A stretch of DNA of 5,846 bases from Phycisphaerae bacterium (GTDB lineage Bacteria > Planctomycetota > Phycisphaerae > Sedimentisphaerales > SG8-4), in the NCBI GenBank assembly GCA_030613765.1, contig JAUWLI010000206.1, positions 1 through 5,846 on the forward strand, in the 5' to 3' direction. Shown piece after piece: positions 1-5,304 of this stretch. Each line of letters opens with the position of its first letter. The stretch's first letter is position 1. The position numbers and the translations under genes are program-made. A model generated the notes under the pieces. That model saw only the letters and a list, made by a program, of their open reading frames with translations. It ran no database searches and had not been told where the DNA came from.

Positions 1-5
1 AGGGG

Positions 6-87
6 TGTTAGTGTTTAGCCGGGGGCGTAAGCCCCCGGAAAGGATTGAACTAACAATTTTCAAGCCCCGAAGGGGCGAAAGAAATTG
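6..87. repeat. Two adjacent palindromic modules (REP/BIME-like) before hisS
   Basis: Module A: TGTTAGT (6-12) pairs with ACTAACA (49-55). Inside it lies a perfect 8-bp stem, CCGGGGGC (19-26) with GCCCCCGG (31-38), closed by a GTAA (GNRA-type) loop. Module B: CAATTT (54-59) pairs with AAATTG (82-87). Inside it GCCCC (64-68) pairs with GGGGC (72-76) around a GAA triloop, and alternative TTTC/GAAA pairing (58-61/77-80) extends the inner stem. Both modules have an A/T-rich outer arm, an internal loop and a G/C-rich hairpin with a minimal loop. C(GAA)G loops are very stable in single-stranded DNA. The layout resembles paired REP sequences, and I recall similar G/C-rich palindromes dispersed in planctomycete genomes; this is not checked. 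Module B ends 7 bases before the hisS ATG, so as RNA it could affect ribosome access. There is no T tract to suggest a terminator. Confidence 0.6.
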
Positions 88-94
88 ACTTATT

Positions 95-1432
95 ATGGCC
101 AAAATACCGCCCGTAAAAGGTACCCGCGACTTCTATCCTGACCGGATGGCTGTCCGTAACTGGATTGTCGATGGTTGGCGTAGTGCCTCGTTGCGTAACG
201 GGTTCGTCGAATACGACGGCCCTATCTTCGAATACCTTCAACTTTACACCCAAAAAAGTGGCGACGAAATTGCTGGCCAGTTGTTTTCGCTCACCGACCG
301 CGGCGGACGAGACCTTGCTATCCGACCGGAGATTACTCCCACACTGGCCCGCATGGTCAACCAACAAATAAACTCACTACCGCGACCGATAAAATGGTTT
401 TCCGTCCCGCGACTCTGTCGAGCCGAACGGCCACAGCGCGGACGACTACGCGAATTCTTCCAGTGGAACATCGACATAATCGGCACCGATGACATCCTCG
501 CCGACGCCGAGGTGATTTTAACAACTATCGATTATCTTCGCGAAGTGGGGCTGACAGCAGATGATGTCGTTGTGAAAATATCTAGCAGAGAGCTTTTAGC
601 CTCTGTCCTTAAGAAGATTGGGATTTCCGAAGACCGCTTAGATTCTTTATATCCTGTACTGGACAAAAAGGACAAATTACCGCCAGAAACCTTCACACAA
701 ATGCTTAACGAACAGGTCTCTGATAAAGTAATGGCAGAAAAGATCCAGCTTTTTATGGATACCAAGAATGTGTCTGAAATAAGAAGAGTAGTAGAATACG
801 AACCAAGTGATGAAATCGATGAAGCTGTTAATGAACAGGCGATGTTGATTTATAATCTTAATCAAATGGGCATTGCGGACTATTGCGTTTTCGATCCGAG
901 CATTGTGCGAGGTTTGGCCTATTATACGGGTGTAGTCTTTGAGGTTCATGATGTTGTTGGCGACCTACGCGCGATATGTGGGGGAGGTCGATACGACAAC
1001 CTGCTTCGAGATTTTGGTGGGCCACCTATCCCGGCAACAGGAATGGGTATGGGGGATTGTGTTTTGCAGATTCTCTTGGAACGCAAGGGTTTGATTGATA
1101 AATATTTGCCTGAGAAACGGCTTGATTATTTTGTGGCTACTGTAGATAAACCATTAAACATCCCAACAGTAGATGGGACTGGTGAAAGGACTGAAAGGGA
1201 TATCGTTGTTCAACTGACGGGCAATTTACGTCGCGCCGGTTACTCTGTTGCTTTCAGCTACAAATCAGGAGGTTTGGGCAAGCAGCTTAAAGAGGCCTCA
1301 GACCAAAATGCCCAAAAGTGTATAATTATTGGCGAGGAGTTCAAAGACAAAAAGCTTGTTGTTAAAGATATGGCGACAGGCAATCAGGAGCTTGTGAACA
1401 TCGATGAGTTTTTGTCTGGGCTGAACTCTTGA
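95..1432 (+). CDS. hisS: Histidyl-tRNA synthetase
   Basis: Cytoplasmic class II aminoacyl-tRNA synthetase that charges tRNA-His with histidine using ATP. The 445 residues are near the usual bacterial length. The N-terminus has the family KGTRDFYP block (8-15). Motif 2 appears as RPEITPTLAR (77-86) followed by RAERPQRGRLREFFQ (109-123). The histidine-specific loop RGLAYYTG (272-279) carries the catalytic arginine R272. GGGRYDNL (296-303) and GGPPIPATGMGMG (308-320) complete the catalytic core. Residues from about 343 to the end form the anticodon-binding domain. The start is fixed by the MAKIPPVKGTRDF opening. The only purine-rich stretch upstream (GAAAG, 77-81) is weak, distant, and lies in the 3' arm of a palindrome. 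Odd: the first ~450 bases are about 54% GC and the next ~420 about 41% by hand count, though the reading frame and motifs are continuous and intact. No clear terminator follows. Confidence 0.97.
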   Translation: MAKIPPVKGTRDFYPDRMAVRNWIVDGWRSASLRNGFVEYDGPIFEYLQLYTQKSGDEIAGQLFSLTDRGGRDLAIRPEITPTLARMVNQQINSLPRPIKWFSVPRLCRAERPQRGRLREFFQWNIDIIGTDDILADAEVILTTIDYLREVGLTADDVVVKISSRELLASVLKKIGISEDRLDSLYPVLDKKDKLPPETFTQMLNEQVSDKVMAEKIQLFMDTKNVSEIRRVVEYEPSDEIDEAVNEQAMLIYNLNQMGIADYCVFDPSIVRGLAYYTGVVFEVHDVVGDLRAICGGGRYDNLLRDFGGPPIPATGMGMGDCVLQILLERKGLIDKYLPEKRLDYFVATVDKPLNIPTVDGTGERTERDIVVQLTGNLRRAGYSVAFSYKSGGLGKQLKEASDQNAQKCIIIGEEFKDKKLVVKDMATGNQELVNIDEFLSGLNS

Positions 1433-1574
1433 TTAGCTTAGTTTTTGAACGACTGTTATTATCAGGAATGTGTGGAGCGTGTTTAAGATTCATTAGGTGG
1501 TCAGATGATGCGAGCATGTAAGTCAACGCGTGTGGTACTTGGGCCGTGTATAGCCGTTTTTAATCCGAATTGAA

Positions 1575-2090
1575 ATGAAAGATTTTGCTCCAAACCATTA
1601 TGAGCGGGCCTTCGAAAACTGGCTGAGGGATAATCACATTCAATACGTTGCCGTTGACGAACAAAAGCGCGCGACTTTCGAGAGTTCCAGGATTAAGACC
1701 TTCGATTTTTTATTATATCCTCCGAATGGCCAAATAATAATTGCCGAGGTTAAAGGTCGTAAGTTCAAGGGGAATAGCTTCGCCAAATTAACAGGGCTTG
1801 AATGTTGGGTCACGACTGAAGACATTGATGGATTGACCGGTTGGCAGCAGGTCTTCGGTCCGGACCATCAAGCCATATTTGTTTTTGCCTACAAAGTGGA
1901 TAACGTCGATGTTGATTTTGACGGCAGGGACTTTTATGATTATTCTCGGAATAGGTATGTATTCTTTTGCGTTAAGTTAAACGATTATCGTAAGTTTATG
2001 AAACGCCGAAGCCCCAAGTGGCAGACAGTAACTCTCCCCGCCGACAAATTCCGAAAGTGTGCCGTACAGATGCAAAAGCTTTTGCTGTGA
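1575..2090 (+). CDS. HYExAFE family protein, PD-(D/E)XK nuclease-like
   Basis: A 171-residue soluble protein with no signal peptide or membrane segment. Its N-terminus reads HYERAFE (8-14), the motif that names the HYExAFE family, which I recall from planctomycete annotations; no function is established to my knowledge. What can be seen fits a PD-(D/E)XK fold: an N-terminal helix with E14, then a strand with D44 (KTFDFLLYP, 41-49), a short turn, and a strand ending in E58-V59-K60 (IIIAEVKGRKF, 54-64). This gives the E...D...ExK arrangement of restriction-endonuclease-like enzymes. The second half is rich in aromatic residues (FVFAYKV 102-108, YVFFCVKL 128-135), followed by a basic stretch at K139-R145. 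The ATG follows an in-frame stop at 1551-1553, and no good ribosome-binding site precedes it. It stands alone between two gaps, so neighbours do not reveal its role. Nuclease activity is inference. Confidence 0.8.
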   Translation: MKDFAPNHYERAFENWLRDNHIQYVAVDEQKRATFESSRIKTFDFLLYPPNGQIIIAEVKGRKFKGNSFAKLTGLECWVTTEDIDGLTGWQQVFGPDHQAIFVFAYKVDNVDVDFDGRDFYDYSRNRYVFFCVKLNDYRKFMKRRSPKWQTVTLPADKFRKCAVQMQKLLL

Positions 2091-2101
2091 TATCCCGCTT
2101 T

Positions 2102-2165
2102 ATTTCATTGCGAGCCCCGTAAAACCAACGGCTAACTTACGGGACGAGCGAAGCAATCTCATTTC
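2102..2165. repeat. Dispersed palindromic repeat (ATTGCGAG...GCAATCTC type), MITE-like
   Basis: An imperfect palindrome sits between the HYExAFE gene and rsmD. The outer arm is ATTGC (2107-2111) with GCAAT (2153-2157). The inner arm is CCCGTAA (2116-2122) with TTACGGG (2137-2143) around a 14-base loop. The outer sequences, ATTGCGAGCCCC on the left and GAGCGAAGCAATCTC on the right, match a short dispersed repeat that I recall from many unrelated bacterial genomes. The element is bracketed by ATTTC at 2102-2106 and at 2161-2165, which could be a 5-bp target duplication but is short enough to arise by chance. It has no coding capacity. As RNA it could fold and separate the two transcription units, though no T tract follows. 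Confidence 0.6.
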
Positions 2166-2190
2166 GTTAGAAGTTCTTAGATTCCCGCTG

Positions 2191-2212
2191 CCTACTAATG
2201 ACATTTGGTAGG
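2191..2212. other. Intergenic hairpin upstream of rsmD
   Basis: CCTACTAA (2191-2198) can pair with TTGGTAGG (2205-2212), giving an 8-bp stem with one T-G pair and a 6-base loop (TGACAT). No T tract follows, so it is not a standard intrinsic terminator. It lies about 40 bases before the likely rsmD promoter. It could be an operator, a fragment of a repeat, or chance. Confidence 0.3.
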
Positions 2213-2250
2213 GGTTCTGAACAAATTTCTCGCTCAACACGAATTGTTAA

Positions 2251-2266
2251 GGTATATTGTAATGCC
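2251..2266 (+). promoter_or_regulatory. Probable promoter -10 region for rsmD; possible leaderless start
   Basis: GGTATATTG (2251-2259) contains TATATT (2253-2258), close to a sigma-70 -10 box, ending 8 bases before the rsmD ATG. At that distance the transcript would begin at or just before the start codon. The same GGTATATTG followed by ATGCC occurs before the sulfatase gene at 5288-5301, with 9 bases between its TATATT and that ATG. I see no convincing -35 box 16-18 bases upstream. The only purine run (AAGG, 2249-2252) is too far from the ATG to be a good ribosome-binding site. Confidence 0.45.
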
Positions 2267-2839
2267 ATGAGAATCATAGCCGGTACAAAACGAGGAATGA
2301 AATTGCTTAGCCCTAAAACGCAGGTGTCCCGGCCCATAACTGACAGGGTCAAGGAATCGCTGTTCAGCGTCCTTTACAAATATGACCTGCCGGACGGAAA
2401 GGTTGTAGCTGATTTGTTCTCCGGCGTCGGGTCTCTGGGCCTTGAGGCATTGAGCAGGGGGGCTGTCTCTGTTAATTTCGTAGAGCAGGATCCGAAGATT
2501 ATTGCGACTCTAAAAAAGAATATTGAAAAATCTGGTTTTGTTGAGAAGTCAAAAGTGATAAAGGCTAACGCATTCAGTATAGGTGCACCGATTAACGAGC
2601 GACAGTATGACCTTATTTTTGTCGACCCACCCTATGCCTGCACGGAAGATGTTGGGCCAAATTCGCCTTTGAGCAGTTTACTGGATGTGTTAAACTGCCG
2701 GATTGCCCCTGATGGAATCGTTGTAGTGCGAACTAACCGTTCCACGGAGTTGTTGGAGCGATATGGTGCGCTAAAGATAATAGACCGGCGCCAGTGGGGA
2801 ACTATGGCTGTAACTATATTACAAAAGATAAGCCAATGA
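2267..2839 (+). CDS. rsmD: 16S rRNA (guanine-N2)-methyltransferase RsmD
   Basis: Transfers a methyl group from S-adenosylmethionine to N2 of G966 (E. coli numbering) of 16S rRNA on the assembling small subunit. From the ATG at 2267 the protein has 190 residues, normal for RsmD. MRIIAG opens it as in family members, followed by SRPITDRVKESLFSVL (21-36), the family block before the methyltransferase fold. Motif I is DLFSGVGSLGLEALSRGA (49-66), with E73 at the end of the next strand for the cofactor ribose. The catalytic motif IV is DPPY (120-123) in DLIFVDPPY. The frame stays open upstream to an ATG at 2198, but that would add 23 residues lacking family resemblance and would place the hairpin inside the gene, so I prefer 2267. 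The end overlaps the next gene by 4 bases (ATGA), which suggests translational coupling. A probable promoter lies directly upstream. Confidence 0.95.
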   Translation: MRIIAGTKRGMKLLSPKTQVSRPITDRVKESLFSVLYKYDLPDGKVVADLFSGVGSLGLEALSRGAVSVNFVEQDPKIIATLKKNIEKSGFVEKSKVIKANAFSIGAPINERQYDLIFVDPPYACTEDVGPNSPLSSLLDVLNCRIAPDGIVVVRTNRSTELLERYGALKIIDRRQWGTMAVTILQKISQ

Positions 2840-4065
2840 CAAACAAACAGGCAGCTATTAAGGTAATCAGGCGACTAAACCGCAATGGCTTTCAGGCCTT
2901 GTTGGCCGGCGGTTGCGTCCGCGATATGTTGTTAGGCCAACGCCCCAAAGACTATGATGTTGCTGCCAATGCACAGCCCAAAGACGTTATAGGATTGTTC
3001 AAACGCACATTGAAGGTCGGAGCAAAATTCGGTGTAGTTATCGTTATGCTCGAAGATCGGCAGGTTGAAGTGGCCACATTCAGAACCGAAACCGGCTATG
3101 TTGATGGCAGGCACCCATCTGTCGTCAAGTTTGCAAACGCTGCTGAAGATGCAAGCCGAAGGGACTTTACCATCAATGGAATGTTCTACGACCCATTGAA
3201 AGAGAAGGTAATCGATTATGTCGATGGACGGGCCGATCTCAAAAAAGGCCTGATACGGACCATCGGCAAACCCAAAGAACGCTTCAGTGAGGATTACCTG
3301 CGAATGTTACGGGCCGTGCGTTTTTCCACTCAGCTCGGTTTTGCGATTGAGCCGGCTACATGGTCGGCAATTCGCAGCAATGCAAAAATGATCACTAAGA
3401 TAAGCGGCGAACGAATCGCGATAGAGTTGGAAGCAATACTGGCCAATCCTAACCGTTCTGTAGGAACATCAATGCTGGTTAAAAGCGGATTGGCTGAGTC
3501 AATTTTCCCTGGCTTTAAAGGCCAGCGGACCGAATTTGCAACTGATGTACTGGCCCAATTACCAAAAAAGGTTGATTTCGCTTTGGCACTGGCTTCACTT
3601 TTCGCCGGCTGCCGGACTGAATTTGCACGCCAAAAGTGTCAAATCTTGAAACTAAGCAGAAGTCAAAACAAGCATATAAAATTCTTACTTGCCAACAGAG
3701 GCAAGCTCCTCGACGACCGGATGGCCCTGAGCCGGTTGAAAATGATTCTTTCCGGGCCGTATTTCTGGGACCTCTACGAGCTGCAAAGAGCTATTCAAAA
3801 GACCGGGCCTGATGGCGCCGAAGGTATTGCTGCGTTGGGTAGGTTACGGAAAAGAATAAAAGACCTCGGCGACGTTGAGCTGCGTCCCAAACCACTGCTC
3901 AACGGCCATGACTTAATTCGATTAGGTGCCGTCCCCGGCCCCGGCCTGGGCCAGTTAGCTCAGGAGTTGTACATCGCTCAGTTGGAAGGAAAGTTACAAA
4001 CACCTGCGCAGGCCCGCCAATGGGCCCAAAAGTGGTTACAAAAACACCGAATGACTGAAAAATAA
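2836..4065 (+). CDS. cca: Class II tRNA nucleotidyltransferase (CCA-adding) / poly(A) polymerase family
   Basis: A nucleotidyltransferase that most likely builds or repairs the 3' CCA end of tRNAs. It has 409 residues from the ATG at 2836. The head domain shows LLAGGCVRDMLLG (22-34) and the metal-binding pair D39/D41 in PKDYDVA. RRDFTINGMFYDP (108-120), FSEDYLRMLRAVRF (150-163) and SGERIAIEL (190-198) match the later class II motifs. The tail holds PLLNGHDLIRLG (353-364) and a GPGLG...AQLEGKLQT segment (368-389), as in many class II enzymes. There is no HD phosphohydrolase domain. CCA-adding enzymes and poly(A) polymerases share these motifs, so specificity is inferred; VGAKFGVVIV (61-70) does not match the GRRFRLAHV signature I recall for poly(A) polymerases. 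The ATG overlaps the rsmD stop (ATGA), and the stop abuts the next ATG. An in-frame ATG at 2794 would lie well inside rsmD and adds no conserved sequence. Confidence 0.92.
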   Translation: MTNKQAAIKVIRRLNRNGFQALLAGGCVRDMLLGQRPKDYDVAANAQPKDVIGLFKRTLKVGAKFGVVIVMLEDRQVEVATFRTETGYVDGRHPSVVKFANAAEDASRRDFTINGMFYDPLKEKVIDYVDGRADLKKGLIRTIGKPKERFSEDYLRMLRAVRFSTQLGFAIEPATWSAIRSNAKMITKISGERIAIELEAILANPNRSVGTSMLVKSGLAESIFPGFKGQRTEFATDVLAQLPKKVDFALALASLFAGCRTEFARQKCQILKLSRSQNKHIKFLLANRGKLLDDRMALSRLKMILSGPYFWDLYELQRAIQKTGPDGAEGIAALGRLRKRIKDLGDVELRPKPLLNGHDLIRLGAVPGPGLGQLAQELYIAQLEGKLQTPAQARQWAQKWLQKHRMTEK

Positions 4066-5232
4066 ATGCAACCTTTCACTCTTCTAATCAAACCGTCCGG
4101 CTCTGATTGCAATATTGATTGCAAGTACTGTTTTTATAAGGATAGATCTCCCGAGTTCGGCAAGGGCCGGCAGCGAATGAGCTATGAGGTGCTTGAGAAG
4201 CTCGTCAAAGATTATATGCAGCTTCGTTTTCCGGTTATCGGCTTTGCCTGGCAGGGCGGTGAGCCTACGCTGATGGGCCTGGATTTCTTTAGAAGGGCGG
4301 TCGAATTACAAAAACAATACGGCAGCCCCGGCCAGCAAATAAGCAATACCCTGCAAACCAACGGTGTTTTACTTGATGACAAATGGTGCCAATTCTTCTA
4401 TGAAAATAAATTCCTGCTCGGCATCAGTATCGATGGCCCAAAAGAATTTCACGATTATTATCGTGTAGACCATTCCGCCACCGGTACTTTTGATAAGGTG
4501 ATAAGGGGTATTCAGACATGTAAAAAATATAAGGTTGAATTCAGTGCTCTTGTCTTGTTAAACAACAAAAGCGTACAGCAACCTGACCGGCTATTTGATT
4601 TTCTCATCGAAAATGATTTGACGTATTTGCAGTTTATCCCTTGTGTCGAGCTTGACCCTGCGACCGGCAAGTTGGCGGATTTCTCAATTACACCGGCCCA
4701 GTACGGCGAATTTTTGTGCAGGATATTCGACCGCTGGTTTGACTACGGCACGGAAAAGCTCAACATTCGTGAGTTTGACTCTTTAGTAACATATTATTGT
4801 TTAGGAAAACACACGATTTGCACATACAGCCGGCAGTGTGCCGGTTTTGTTGTTGTCGAGCACACCGGCGATTGCTTCGCCTGTGAGTTTTTTGTCGAGC
4901 CGAAGTGGCGCCTGGGCAATATCCTGGAAACACCTTTGGATAAACTCGCCTCCGGCAGTAAGAAGCGCACTTTTGCCCGTGATAAGCAAAATCTGCCCAA
5001 TAAGTGTCTGCTCTGCAAATACCTTGATATGTGTCGCGGCGGCTGCATGAAGGACAGGGCCCGATTAAACGATGGCAGCCAAAGCCGCGAGAGTTATTTC
5101 TGCGAAAGCTATAAACAATTCTTCGACTACACAAAACCGAGGTTTATGCAATTAGCGGCCGCGATTGAGGCCGGTTCCGCTACCAGGCACACCCGTTCAG
5201 CCGATAGAATAAGACTGAAAATCCAGAAGTAA
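4066..5232 (+). CDS. Anaerobic sulfatase-maturating enzyme (radical SAM/SPASM)
   Basis: A cytoplasmic radical SAM enzyme that oxidises the active-site cysteine (or serine) of sulfatases to C-alpha-formylglycine without oxygen. Its 388 residues are slightly longer than the ~370 typical of the family. The radical cluster motif is C15-x3-C19-x2-C22 with aromatic F23-Y24. GGEPT (64-68), LQTNG (96-100) and GISIDGP (119-125) are standard radical SAM blocks. The SPASM domain supplies eight cysteines for two auxiliary clusters: C252, C258, C273, C314, C317, C323, C327 and C346. All but the last spacing equal those I recall for the Clostridium perfringens enzyme. GDCFACEFF (268-276) places E274 where that enzyme has its proposed general base, Asp277; C270 is an additional cysteine. 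The ATG abuts the preceding TAA, so the gene is probably co-transcribed and coupled with rsmD and cca. A Cys-type sulfatase, its likely client, follows. The function is well supported; use of Cys rather than Ser is inferred from that neighbour. Confidence 0.93.
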   Translation: MQPFTLLIKPSGSDCNIDCKYCFYKDRSPEFGKGRQRMSYEVLEKLVKDYMQLRFPVIGFAWQGGEPTLMGLDFFRRAVELQKQYGSPGQQISNTLQTNGVLLDDKWCQFFYENKFLLGISIDGPKEFHDYYRVDHSATGTFDKVIRGIQTCKKYKVEFSALVLLNNKSVQQPDRLFDFLIENDLTYLQFIPCVELDPATGKLADFSITPAQYGEFLCRIFDRWFDYGTEKLNIREFDSLVTYYCLGKHTICTYSRQCAGFVVVEHTGDCFACEFFVEPKWRLGNILETPLDKLASGSKKRTFARDKQNLPNKCLLCKYLDMCRGGCMKDRARLNDGSQSRESYFCESYKQFFDYTKPRFMQLAAAIEAGSATRHTRSADRIRLKIQK

Positions 5233-5287
5233 CCGCCACTACTGCCCATACAGTGCTTAAAAATAATGGTAACATAGGTCACTTTGT

Positions 5288-5304
5288 GGTATATTGATGC
5301 CGAA
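5288..5304 (+). promoter_or_regulatory. Probable extended -10 promoter for the sulfatase; possible leaderless start
   Basis: TGGTATATTG (5287-5296) reads as an extended -10 (TG, one base, TATATT at 5290-5295). Only 9 bases separate it from the ATG at 5305, so the mRNA would have almost no leader. The core GGTATATTG plus ATGCC repeats the arrangement before rsmD. GTAACA (5269-5274) matches four of six -35 positions but at a short 15-base spacing. If real, the sulfatase can be transcribed separately from the maturase. Confidence 0.45.

Noticed and set aside
50..367. Minus-strand open frame of 105 codons over the start of hisS
   Set aside because: It overlaps the conserved hisS N-terminus and shows no recognisable domain.
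1421..1460. Possible intrinsic terminator after hisS (AGTTTTTG)
   Set aside because: The short T run is not preceded by a stable G/C-rich stem.
1468..1521. 17-codon open frame in the hisS-HYExAFE gap, preceded by AGGA
   Set aside because: Very short, its AGGA lies too close to the ATG, and it resembles no known peptide or leader; chance is the simpler explanation.
1505..1573. 22-codon open frame whose stop lies one base before the HYExAFE ATG
   Set aside because: The position would suit a coupled leader peptide, but there is no ribosome-binding site, no run of a regulatory codon and no attenuator-like hairpin.
1433..1574. tRNA or other RNA gene in the hisS-HYExAFE gap
   Set aside because: No cloverleaf, no T-loop consensus and no long stem can be found on either strand.
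2198..2266. Extended N-terminus for rsmD from an upstream ATG
   Set aside because: The 23 extra residues lack family resemblance, while the protein from 2267 begins with the conserved MRIIAG and lies directly behind a promoter-like element.
2794..2835. Upstream ATG for the nucleotidyltransferase inside rsmD
   Set aside because: It would force a 46-base overlap and adds residues outside the conserved domain; the ATGA overlap at 2836 is the usual coupled arrangement.
4760..5134. Minus-strand open frame of 124 codons inside the maturase gene
   Set aside because: It lies antisense to the conserved SPASM domain, has an odd Arg/Cys-rich composition, and reflects the codon bias of the real gene.
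5237..5265. Possible terminator between the maturase and the sulfatase (CACT...AGTG)
   Set aside because: The stem is only 4 bp and is followed by A residues rather than a T tract on the coding strand.
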